Positions 43,254 through 50,947 of a stretch of DNA of 64,000 nucleotides are shown in pieces. The notes beneath the pieces are model-generated. The model searched no databases and had not been told where the DNA came from. It saw only the letters and a list, made by a program, of their open reading frames with translations. Each line of letters starts with the position of its first letter. The stretch's first letter is position 1. This stretch comes from Streptomyces sp. Edi2. Lineage in GTDB: Bacteria > Actinomycetota > Actinomycetes > Streptomycetales > Streptomycetaceae. A program made the position numbers and the translations under genes. Location of the stretch: contig NZ_JBEJGX010000003.1 in assembly GCF_040253635.1 (NCBI RefSeq), positions 8,705,501 through 8,769,500 of the forward strand, given 5' to 3'.

Positions 43254-44009
43254 ATGGACACCCCGACCGAGACCGACGTGGCCCACGTCGCGGCGGCGAT
43301 CGGTGACCCCTCCCGCGCCAAGGTGCTGCTGGCCCTCGCCGGGGGTGGCGCGCTGCCGGCCAGTGCCCTCGCCGCCGAGGCCGGGGTCAGCAACTCCACC
43401 ATCAGCGGGCATCTGGCCAAGCTCCTCGACGCACGGCTGCTGACCGTCGAGCTCGACGGCCGCCACCGCTACTACCGGCTCGCCACCACGGACGTCGCCC
43501 GCGCTCTCGAACAGCTCGCCCTGATCGCCCGGCCCCTGCCGGTGCGGTCCCTGAACGCCGACACCCGCGCCAAGGCCCTGTGGCGCGCCCGCCTCTGCTA
43601 CGACCACCTGGCGGGGCGGCTCGGCGTCGCCGTGATGAGCGCCCTCCAGGAGCGGGACATCCTCGCCGCCGAGCGGACGGTGCGGAGCGGGGGCGCCACG
43701 GCCCCGGACGCTAATGCCGCTGCCACGGATCTCGTCTACGTCCTCACTCCGCACGGCCGCCGGGAGCTGACCGCCTTCGGTGTCGGGACGGACCGCCTCC
43801 CCCGCCGCCGGGCGTCCGTCCGCTACTGCGTCGACTGGGCCGAGCAGCGCCACCATCTGGCGGGCGCACTCGGCGCCGCGCTCACCGCCCGGCTGTTCGC
43901 CCTGGAATGGCTCCGTCACGGGAAGTACCGCCGCGTCGTCCATCTCACCGAGGCCGGGCGGGAGGGTCTGGCGACCACGTTCGGCGTCCCGGTCGACCGG
44001 GACGGATGA
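43254..44009 (+). CDS. ArsR-type winged-helix transcriptional regulator
   Basis: 251 residues, longer than a minimal ArsR protein. The N-terminal winged helix reads VAHVAAAIGDPSRAKVLLALAGGGALPASALAAEAGVSNSTISGHLAKLLDARLLTVELDGRHRYYRLA (about 8-80). The remaining 170 residues are an uncharacterised C-terminal domain (ARLCYDHLAGRLGVAVMSAL ... RYCVDWAEQRHHLAGALGAALTARLFALEWLRHGKYRRVVHLTEAGREGL) seen in ArsR-type proteins linked to exporters and probably the ligand-binding part. Divergent from the MFS gene, so likely its repressor. The ATG has no clear ribosome binding site. Confidence 0.88.
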   Translation: MDTPTETDVAHVAAAIGDPSRAKVLLALAGGGALPASALAAEAGVSNSTISGHLAKLLDARLLTVELDGRHRYYRLATTDVARALEQLALIARPLPVRSLNADTRAKALWRARLCYDHLAGRLGVAVMSALQERDILAAERTVRSGGATAPDANAAATDLVYVLTPHGRRELTAFGVGTDRLPRRRASVRYCVDWAEQRHHLAGALGAALTARLFALEWLRHGKYRRVVHLTEAGREGLATTFGVPVDRDG

Positions 44010-44190
44010 GGGAGCCGCGGGGCGTCCGTGACGGAACGGGGCGCACCCTCCGGTGCCCCTTCATTGCGCTGCGTGTTCGTCCGATGCGCTGTGTGCAGGA
44101 AGTGTCCGCAGGTGGAACGGAAGATTCCTCTTCGGCGCTCGTCGAGTAGGGTCCGGCGAGCCGGAACAGTGAATCAAGGAGGCCGCTTTC

Positions 44191-45819
44191 GTGACGGAGC
44201 GTCAGGTATCAGGTGGGGGCGACGGGGCCGGCGCCCCACAAGTGCTGGCGCAGGAGCGCCGATTGCGCCGCGACCTGGGCTTCTGGGGGCTGACGGGCAT
44301 CGGTTTCTCCAATATCGTCGGTTCCGGCTGGCTGTTTGCCGCCATGTATGCGGCACAGACCGCCGGCCCTGCGGCGCTGCTGTCCTGGGTCGGGGCCGGC
44401 CTGCTGTGCGGCCTGGTCGCCCTGGTCATGATCGAACTCGGCGCCAGCCGCCCCGAGGGCGGCGGCACGGTCCGCTGGCCGCTGTTCGCCAGCGGCCGGC
44501 TTGTCGGCACCCTCATCGGCTGGTCGACAATGCTGTCGGTGGGCGGCACCGCCGCCGAGATCAGCGCGATCATGCAGTACGCCGCGCACTACCTGCCGGG
44601 CATCTACAACGGCCAGACCCTCACCCTCGCCGGGCTGGCCCTGGCCACCGGGCTCAGCATGGTGCTGACGGTGCTGAACTGGTTCGCGGTGCGGATGTTC
44701 GCCCAACTCAACAACCTGATCTCGGTGTTCAAGATCCTCGTCCCGGTGATCACCGTGGTGGCACTGATTGCCTCCGGCTGGCACTCCGGCCGCCTGACGG
44801 ACCACGGGGGCTTCGCACCGTACGGCTATGTCGCCTGTCTGACCGCGCTGGCCGGCGGCGGCATCGTCTACTCCGTCAACGGTTTCCAGGCGCCGCTGGA
44901 CTTCTCCGGCGAGACCCGCAACCCCCGCCGGACCATCCCCGCCGCGGTCCTCACCGGCATCGGCCTCGCCGTCGTCATGTACCTGGCGCTGCAGCTGGCG
45001 TTCCTCTTCACCGTCCCCGAGCATCTGCTCGGCCACGGCTGGCAGGGGGTCTCCTTCGACTCGCCGTTCGGCCAGCTCGCGCTGATCCTCAACCTGCACT
45101 GGCTCGCCAGCCTGCTCTACGCGGACGCGGTGATCTCGCCCGGTGGTTCGGCCTACGTCGGCGTGGCGATCGACGCGCGGCACACCTACGCGCTCGCCAA
45201 GAACGGCACCATCCCCCGGTACTTCATGAAGGTCAACGAGCGGTTCGGTATCCCGCGCCGGGCCCTGGCGATCAACCTCCTCGTCATCGTGATCTTCCTG
45301 CTCCCGTTCGGCGGCTGGCAGGACATCGTGAGCGTCATGGGCGATATGTACCTGCTGATCTATGCCGCCTCCGCGGTCGCGGTCGCCGTGTTCCGCGCCG
45401 AGCCGGGCGGCCACACCGCCGGCTGGGTCCCCGGGCTGCGCTGGATCGCACCGCTCAGCTTCGTGGTGGCCAGCGAGTTCGTCTACTGGTCGGGCTGGGA
45501 CGACCTGCGCCTCGCCCTGCCCCTCGTCCTCGGCGGCCTGCTGATCTTCCTGGCCATGCGCCGCCCCGGCGTCCGCGTCGAGGACGACGGCGCCGGCCCG
45601 AGCCGTCCGCTCGGTGCCGAACTCCGCACCGGTGCCTGGCTGGTGGTCTACCTCGTCGCCCTGACCGTGGTCTCCGGACTGGGCACGTTCGGGGGCTCAG
45701 GGCATCTGCCGGCCCCGTACGACTCGATCACCGTGGCCGTCCTGGCGCTGGCGGTCTTCTTCTGGGCCGTACGGTCCGGCGTCCGGCACCTGGCGGTGGC
45801 CCGCCCGGCGGCCGCCTGA
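44191..45819 (+). CDS. APC-superfamily amino acid permease
   Basis: 542 residues. Starts at a GTG with AAGGAGG 8 nt upstream. About twelve to fourteen hydrophobic helices; the APC features LGFWGLTGIGFSNIVGSGWLFAAMYAAQTAGP (helix 1), GGGTVRWPLFASG, FQAPLDFSGETRNPRRTIPAAVL and AYVGVAIDARHTYALAKNGTIPRYFMKVNERFGIPRRAL are all present. The substrate is probably an amino acid or amine but is not predictable. Monocistronic, followed by a long inverted repeat. Confidence 0.9.
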   Translation: MTERQVSGGGDGAGAPQVLAQERRLRRDLGFWGLTGIGFSNIVGSGWLFAAMYAAQTAGPAALLSWVGAGLLCGLVALVMIELGASRPEGGGTVRWPLFASGRLVGTLIGWSTMLSVGGTAAEISAIMQYAAHYLPGIYNGQTLTLAGLALATGLSMVLTVLNWFAVRMFAQLNNLISVFKILVPVITVVALIASGWHSGRLTDHGGFAPYGYVACLTALAGGGIVYSVNGFQAPLDFSGETRNPRRTIPAAVLTGIGLAVVMYLALQLAFLFTVPEHLLGHGWQGVSFDSPFGQLALILNLHWLASLLYADAVISPGGSAYVGVAIDARHTYALAKNGTIPRYFMKVNERFGIPRRALAINLLVIVIFLLPFGGWQDIVSVMGDMYLLIYAASAVAVAVFRAEPGGHTAGWVPGLRWIAPLSFVVASEFVYWSGWDDLRLALPLVLGGLLIFLAMRRPGVRVEDDGAGPSRPLGAELRTGAWLVVYLVALTVVSGLGTFGGSGHLPAPYDSITVAVLALAVFFWAVRSGVRHLAVARPAAA

Positions 45820-45822
45820 GTC

Positions 45823-45910
45823 CGGCCGCGGGGCGGGGCTGCGGGCCGGACGACCCGGCAGTCCCGATCGTCCGGGCGGCCGCCCGCCCCGTCGCCCCGC
45901 CCCGCGGCCG
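45823..45910. terminator. long inverted repeat after the permease gene
   Basis: CGGCCGCGGGGCGGGG (45823-45838) is a perfect 16-bp inverted repeat with 45895-45910, and the 56-nt interior has its own stems (GGGCCGGACGA / TCGTCCGGGC). It follows the permease stop by 3 nt. Confidence 0.75.
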
Positions 45911-46057
45911 TCAAGCGGAAGTCCTCCCGCAGAAATAAGATGAATCGGGAGAGGCGGGCTCCACCGGAGCCCCGTCAGGCCAGGTCAGGCGGCCACCGCG
46001 GACTGCCGTACGGAGCACGCTCCCTGGCGGGCACACCGATGCACCTGGGAGCGGCCC

Positions 46058-46891
46058 ATGCTGCGGCGTCGTCCCCCGCGGTCGGCGAGCGCCGACGACC
46101 TGCTGAGCACGCTCGGACGGCTGACCGCCCAGGCGCGGGAGGGCGCCGAGAAGCAGCGGGCGCGCGTGGAGCTGGCCGAGGCGCTGCAGCGCGAGATGCT
46201 GCCGGCCGCGCTGCCGGGGGTACCGGGGCTGCGCGCCGCCGCCACCTACGTTCCCGCCCGGCACGGACTGGACATCGGGGGCGACTGGTACGACGGCTTC
46301 CGCCTGTCCGACGGGGCGCTCGCCTTCTGCATCGGTGATGTGCAGGGCCACGACGTCGAGGCGGCCGCCTTCATGGGGCAGATCCGCTTCGGGCTGCGGG
46401 CCGTCGCCGGCCATGCCGCCGACCCGGGCGAGGTGCTGAGCCGGGCCAACGACCTGCTGGTCTCGGTCGACTGCGGGCTCTTCGCGACCTGCACCTTCGT
46501 CCGCTTCGACCCCGTCGCCCGGGATCTGTGCAGCGCCCGGGCCGGTCATGTACCGGCTGTCTGGGCCACCACCGACGGCCGCTCCGGCCTCGCCGACGAC
46601 CCCGGGGGCCTGCCGCTGGGCATCATGCCGGGCGAGCGGTACCCGGTCACCCGTCACCGGTTCGCCACCCCGGGGGCGTTCGTGCTGCTCACCGACGGCG
46701 TGGTCGAGGGACCGTCCTTCCCGATAGAGGCGGGGCTGACACAGGTGACCCGCCTGGTCAGCGCCAACGCCGACGGCGATCCGGCCACGGTGGCCGATGT
46801 GGCGATCAGCGTGGCCGAGTTCACCGGGCACACCGATGACTCGGCGGTGCTCGTACTGCGCTTCGACCCGGCCCCGCCCGGAGCCGGGTGA
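46058..46891 (+). CDS. SpoIIE-type PP2C serine phosphatase, no sensory domain
   Basis: 277 residues. Apart from a 45-residue coiled N-terminus (TLGRLTAQAREGAEKQRARVELAEALQREMLPAALP) it is a SpoIIE/PP2C domain: GLDIGGDWYDGFRLSDGALAFCIGDVQGHDVEAAAFMGQIR with metal-binding Asp residues, ARAGHVPAVW, LPLGIMPG and TDGVVEGP. Such enzymes dephosphorylate anti-anti-sigma factors and so switch on stress sigma factors. GGAG sits just before the ATG. The final DDSAVLVLRF strand supplies the last metal Asp. Followed closely by the MASE1 gene. Confidence 0.9.
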   Translation: MLRRRPPRSASADDLLSTLGRLTAQAREGAEKQRARVELAEALQREMLPAALPGVPGLRAAATYVPARHGLDIGGDWYDGFRLSDGALAFCIGDVQGHDVEAAAFMGQIRFGLRAVAGHAADPGEVLSRANDLLVSVDCGLFATCTFVRFDPVARDLCSARAGHVPAVWATTDGRSGLADDPGGLPLGIMPGERYPVTRHRFATPGAFVLLTDGVVEGPSFPIEAGLTQVTRLVSANADGDPATVADVAISVAEFTGHTDDSAVLVLRFDPAPPGAG

Positions 46892-46945
46892 AGCGCGGCC
46901 CGGGCGTGCGTGTCGCAGCCGGCGCCCGGCCCCCGGCGTTGTCTG

Positions 46946-47941
46946 ATGGCTCATGTGGTGCGCACCGAGGAACTCCGCCGTCTTGCACCAGTCGCCCTGA
47001 CGATCCTCGGCCTCGCCGGCGTCTACTACGCGTCCGCCCGGATCGGCCTGCTGGAGCAGGTGGTCATCTCGGGCGCCGTGGTCACGCCGCTGTGGCCGCC
47101 GACGGGTATCTCCCTGAGCTGTCTGCTCCTCCTGGGCCTGCGGACCTGGCCGGGCATCGCCCTCGGCACCCTCGCGGTCGTCGCCACCATCAACCCGCTC
47201 GACGTCTCGGTCCTCGGGATCATGGCGGGCAACACCCTGGCCCCGGTGTGTGCCTTCTGGATGCTCCGGCGGGTGGGATTCCGCACCGCACTCGACCGGC
47301 TGCGCGACGGGGTGGCGCTGGTCGCCCTCGGCGCCTTCGCCGGGATGCTGATCAGCGCGACGCTGGGCACCGGGACGCTCTACCTCAAAGGCGCCCTGCC
47401 GGCCGGCGGCTTCTGGCGGACCTGGGCGGCCTGGTGGGTGGGCGATGCGATGGGCATCCTCGTCATCACCCCGCTCCTCCTCGTCTGCCGCACGATCCGC
47501 TGGCCCCGCGGCGTCCCCGGCTACCGGTGGGCGGAGGCGGCCGCCCTGCTGGTCGTCACGGTCGCGGTCGCGGTCATCGCGATCCGCAGCGAGCTCTCGC
47601 TGCTCTTCCTGGTCTTCCCGGTGATCGTCTGGGCCGCGCTGCGCTTCCAGCTGGCGGGCGCCGCGCCCTGCGTGCTGCTGGTGTCCGTCCTGGTCATCAG
47701 GGCGGCGACGGCCCGGACCGGACCCTTCGAGGGCCAGAGCCTGCTGGAGGCGATGGTCAATCTGCAGGCCCTTAACGCGTCCGCGGCGCTCACCGCGCTG
47801 CTGCTGTCGGCGATCGTCACCGAGCAGAACACCATCCGCCGCAAGATCGAGCAGGCCTGCGGCGAACTGGCCGACGTGGTGGACCGGCTGGCACCGGGGG
47901 AGAGCCGGCGCCGCTGGCCGCCGGACGGTGACCCCACCTGA
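46946..47941 (+). CDS. MASE1-domain integral membrane protein
   Basis: About 331 residues; eight or so membrane helices with the MASE1 pattern YYASARIGLLEQVVISGAVVTPLWPPTGISLSCLLLLGLRTWPGIALGTL and GGFWRTWAAWWVGDAMGILVITPLLL. MASE1 modules normally sense something at the membrane and feed kinases or cyclases, but here the protein stops after a short cytoplasmic coiled coil (SAIVTEQNTIRRKIEQACGELADVVDRL), so it has no output domain of its own. The adjacent phosphatase 54 bp upstream is the obvious partner (inference). A GTG at 46910 is an alternative start; neither has a good ribosome binding site. Confidence 0.85.
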   Translation: MAHVVRTEELRRLAPVALTILGLAGVYYASARIGLLEQVVISGAVVTPLWPPTGISLSCLLLLGLRTWPGIALGTLAVVATINPLDVSVLGIMAGNTLAPVCAFWMLRRVGFRTALDRLRDGVALVALGAFAGMLISATLGTGTLYLKGALPAGGFWRTWAAWWVGDAMGILVITPLLLVCRTIRWPRGVPGYRWAEAAALLVVTVAVAVIAIRSELSLLFLVFPVIVWAALRFQLAGAAPCVLLVSVLVIRAATARTGPFEGQSLLEAMVNLQALNASAALTALLLSAIVTEQNTIRRKIEQACGELADVVDRLAPGESRRRWPPDGDPT

Positions 47942-48003
47942 CCCGGCGCCCGGTGACCACCGAAGGGCCGCGCCGCCCGGCCGGCCCGGCAGCAGCTGCG
48001 CCC

Positions 48004-49065
48004 TCAGCCCGCCAGCAGCTGCCCCAGGTCGTACCCCACCGGCTCCTCCAGCTGGGCGTAGGTGCAGCTCTCCGGCGTACGGTCCGGACGCCAGTGACGG
48101 AACTGGGCGGTATGGCGGAACCTGCTGCCCTCCATGTGGTCGTAGGCGACCTCGCACACCCGGTCCGGGCGCAGCGGCACCCATGACAGGTCCTTGCCGC
48201 CGCTCCAGCGGCTGGGCCCGCCGGGCATCCGCCGGGTGGCATGCGCCGCCTCGTCGGTCCACGCGCCCCATGGATGGCCCGAGACCTCGTCCATCAGCAG
48301 CGGCGCCAGCTCCTCGACCAGCGCACGCCGCCTGGCCATGGGGAACGAGGCGCACACCCCGACGTGCTGCAGCTGCCCGTCGCCGTCGTACAGGCCGAGC
48401 AGCAGGGATCCGACCACCGGCCCGCTCTTGTGCAGCCGGTAGCCGGCGACCACGCAGTCCGCGGTCCGGGCATGCTTGATCTTGAACATGGCACGGTCGC
48501 CGGGCCGGTACGGCAGATCGAGCGGCTTGGCGATCACCCCGTCCAGACCCGCCCCCTCGAACTGGGTGAACCAGCGGCGCGCCAGCTCCTGATCCGTTGT
48601 CGCCGGCGCGATATACACCGGCGCACGGGCCGGCCGCAGCGCCTCGACCAGGGCTTCCCGGCGCGCCGACTGCGGCTCGTGCAGCAGCGCGCCGGAGCCG
48701 AGCGCCAGCAGGTCGAAGGCGACCAGCGAGGCGGGCGTCCGCTCGGCGAGGGTGCGGACCCGGGAGTCGGCAGGGTGGATGCGCTCCAGCAGCTCCTCGA
48801 AGTGCAGCCGGCCGTCATGGGCGATGACGATCTCGCCGTCGACGACGCAGCGCGGCGGCAGCTCGGCCCGTGCCGCGGTGACCACCTCGGGGAAGTAGCG
48901 GGTGAGCGATTTCGTCGTACGGCTGGCGATCTCGACCTCCTCGCCGTCCCGGAAGACGACGACGCGGAAGCCGTCCCACTTGGCCTCGTAGAGCATGCCG
49001 GCGGGGATGCCGGTCACCGGCTTCGCGAGCATGGGGGAGACCGGGGGCATGACGGGCAGGTCCAT
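48004..49065 (-). CDS. ATP-dependent DNA ligase, LigC/LigD-ligase type
   Basis: 353 residues. The adenylation motif I is YEAKWDGFR with nucleophile Lys29; motif III LVAFDLLAL, motif IV GLDGVIAKPLDLPYRPG and motif V MFKIKHARTADCVVAGYR follow, then the OB-fold (SLLLGLYDGDGQLQHVGVCASF). This is the ligase of bacterial non-homologous end joining or related gap repair. Start at MDLPVMPPVSPMLA. Divergent from the LigD-polymerase-like gene with 117 bp between. No Ku gene in the window. Confidence 0.93.
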   Translation of the reverse strand: MDLPVMPPVSPMLAKPVTGIPAGMLYEAKWDGFRVVVFRDGEEVEIASRTTKSLTRYFPEVVTAARAELPPRCVVDGEIVIAHDGRLHFEELLERIHPADSRVRTLAERTPASLVAFDLLALGSGALLHEPQSARREALVEALRPARAPVYIAPATTDQELARRWFTQFEGAGLDGVIAKPLDLPYRPGDRAMFKIKHARTADCVVAGYRLHKSGPVVGSLLLGLYDGDGQLQHVGVCASFPMARRRALVEELAPLLMDEVSGHPWGAWTDEAAHATRRMPGGPSRWSGGKDLSWVPLRPDRVCEVAYDHMEGSRFRHTAQFRHWRPDRTPESCTYAQLEEPVGYDLGQLLAG

Positions 49066-49182
49066 GGTCCCGATCCTGAGGGCCTGCGCCGTATCCCGCG
49101 CGCCGGGACGGCCGCTCCTGCGGAGGCCGGCCGCCGCCTCGCCCGGCGCGCGGCGGCGGCGCCCGGAATCTAGCGTGGAGTC

Positions 49183-50196
49183 ATGGCCGGAGCCGGAGCT
49201 GTCGAACTGGACGTCGCGGGGCGCACCGTGCGCGTGTCCCACCCCGACAAGACGTATTACCCGGAGCGCGGATTCACCAAGCTGGACGTGGCGCAGTACT
49301 ACCTCGCCGTCGCCGACGGGGTGCTGCGCGGGCTGCGCGACCGGCCCACCACCATGCAGCGCTTCCCCGACGGCGTCGAGGGCGAGTTCTTCTACCAGAA
49401 GCGGGCGCCCAAGGGCATGCCGGACTGGCTGCCCACCGCCCGTATCGCCTTCCCCAGCGGCCGTTTCGCCGACGAGATGTGCCCCACCGAGCCCGCGGCG
49501 GTCCTCTGGGCGGCCAACCTGGGGTGTCTGACGTTCCATCCATGGCCCGTCCGTCGCGGTGACACCGAGCACCCCGACGAACTGCGCATCGACCTCGACC
49601 CGCAGCCCGGCACCGACTTCGCGGACGCCGTCCGGGTGGCCCACCTCCTGCGCGAGCTGCTGACGGAACACGGGCTGCGCGGCTGGCCCAAGACCTCCGG
49701 CGGCCGCGGCGTGCACGTCTATGTGCCGATCCGCCCCCACTGGACCTTCACCGAGGTCAGACGGGCCGCGATCACCCTGGCCCGGGCGCTGGAACGCCGG
49801 ATGCCGGACCTGGTGACCTCGGCATGGTGGAAGGAGGAGCGCGGCGCGAAGGTCTTCGTCGACTACAACCAGATGGCCCGCGACCGGACCATCGCCTCCG
49901 CCTACTCGCTGCGCGCCCGGCCCCGGGCGACCGTCTCCACCCCACTGCGCTGGGACGAGCTGTCCGACGCCGCGCCCGAGGACTTCGATCTGCGGACGGT
50001 CCCCCCGCGGTTCGCCGAACTCGGCGATGTGCACGCGGACATGACGGACCACGCCTTCGGCCTGGAATCCGTCCTGGACCTCGCGGACCGTCAGGCGGCG
50101 GACGAAGGGCTCGGGGATATGCCCTATCCGCCCGACCATCCGAAGATGCCGGGGGAGCCGTCCAGGGTCCAGCCGAGCCGCGCCCGCAAGAACTGA
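49183..50196 (+). CDS. LigD-type primase-polymerase domain protein
   Basis: 337 residues, a stand-alone PolDom of the archaeo-eukaryotic primase superfamily that fills in gaps with ribo- or deoxynucleotides at DNA ends. Motifs: SHPDKTYYPERGFTKLDVAQYYLAVA (N-terminal DNA-binding), LWAANLGCLTFHPWPVR, the metal-binding D-x-D in RIDLDPQPGTDF, KTSGGRGVHVYVPI, and KVFVDYNQMARDRTIASAYSLRARP with the third Asp. The C-terminus is the usual Pro-rich end. Works with the divergent ligase. Confidence 0.93.
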   Translation: MAGAGAVELDVAGRTVRVSHPDKTYYPERGFTKLDVAQYYLAVADGVLRGLRDRPTTMQRFPDGVEGEFFYQKRAPKGMPDWLPTARIAFPSGRFADEMCPTEPAAVLWAANLGCLTFHPWPVRRGDTEHPDELRIDLDPQPGTDFADAVRVAHLLRELLTEHGLRGWPKTSGGRGVHVYVPIRPHWTFTEVRRAAITLARALERRMPDLVTSAWWKEERGAKVFVDYNQMARDRTIASAYSLRARPRATVSTPLRWDELSDAAPEDFDLRTVPPRFAELGDVHADMTDHAFGLESVLDLADRQAADEGLGDMPYPPDHPKMPGEPSRVQPSRARKN

Positions 50197-50429
50197 AGCC
50201 GGCGCGCTGGAGCCGTGCGCCGTGCGCCGGCACCGGGCCGATCCGCCGGAGGCCGAGCAGCAGCAGCCCGAGCTCCAGGAGCTTCTGGACCCAGGACTCC
50301 GCCTCGCGGAGAGGGCGGGCCGCCGCCCGGCCGCACGCCGGCGACGAACGTACCGTCATCGCGGCGTACTTCGAGCACCCGGGCCATGTCTCCCATCAGG
50401 GCTTTGACCAGCTTGCTTTGCCGATCCAT
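50197..50429 (-). pseudogene. possible small gene with a frameshift
   Basis: From the ATG at 50429 the minus strand reads MDRQSKLVKALMGDMARVLEVRRDDGTFVAG, which looks like a real protein start; then the coding-like sequence continues in another frame as LREAESWVQKLLELGLLLLGLRR. A single-base change near 50340-50360 would join them. No strong ribosome binding site, and both frames run into the ligD-type gene's 3' end, so the case is weak. Confidence 0.28.
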
Positions 50430-50548
50430 TGCCTCTATTGGAGCAATTCTTGGGGCCGTTGGAGTGGCTGTCCGCCGTGTCTGCTGGGTTTGCGGCGGGG
50501 CGCGGTACTCATCAAATGTCAGATTTCCTGCCAAACAGGAGAAACGCA

Positions 50549-50893
50549 ATGCGCAAGTTCATAGGCCGCTCCGTGGCCACCGCGGCCCTTGCCGCCGCTA
50601 CCGTCGTCCCGCTCGCCGGCATGGCTTCGGCCACCCCGCAGGCGCCGACCTCATCGTCCAAGGGCGACCACCACGGTCGTCACCACCACGGTCGTCACCA
50701 CCACAGGCACCACTGCAACCACCATGGCGGCTTCGACCGTTTCGGCTTCGGCGGCCTCGGTGGCCTTGGCGGCTTCGGCGGTCTCGGCGGCTTTGGCGGC
50801 TTCGGCAACTACGGCGGCTTCGGCGGCTGTGGCTACGGCAACTACGGCTACGGGTTCGGGGGCTTCCCCTTCGGTCTGCTGGGCATCCTCTGA
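50549..50893 (+). CDS. secreted His-rich/Gly-rich small protein
   Basis: 114 residues. Signal peptide MRKFIGRSVATAALAAATVVPLAGMASA (cleavage near ASA-TP), then a His cluster (DHHGRHHHGRHHHRHHCNHH, 14 His around one Cys) and a tail of GGF/GGL repeats with Tyr-Gly-Asn, GFGNYGGFGGCGYGNYGYGFGGFPFG. AGGAG lies 7 nt before the ATG. It is secreted and could bind metals or self-associate like Gly-rich structural proteins; it is not a chaplin, whose hydrophobic domain is absent. Function unknown. Confidence 0.85.
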   Translation: MRKFIGRSVATAALAAATVVPLAGMASATPQAPTSSSKGDHHGRHHHGRHHHRHHCNHHGGFDRFGFGGLGGLGGFGGLGGFGGFGNYGGFGGCGYGNYGYGFGGFPFGLLGIL

Positions 50894-50911
50894 CGGCAGT
50901 GGTACCGACAG

Positions 50912-50938
50912 GCCGCCGCAGCCCCCGGCTGCGGCGGC
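50912..50938. terminator. terminator between the His/Gly-rich gene and the acyl-CoA ligase gene
   Basis: GCCGCCGCAGC (50912-50922) pairs perfectly with 50928-50938, loop CCCCG. It lies between two convergent genes and can serve both. Confidence 0.85.
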
Positions 50939-50947
50939 TCGTCGCTG

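Noticed and set aside
45911..48355. An 814-codon minus-strand frame over the phosphatase, MASE1 and ligase genes
   Set aside because: Contradicts three well-supported genes and has low-complexity translation.
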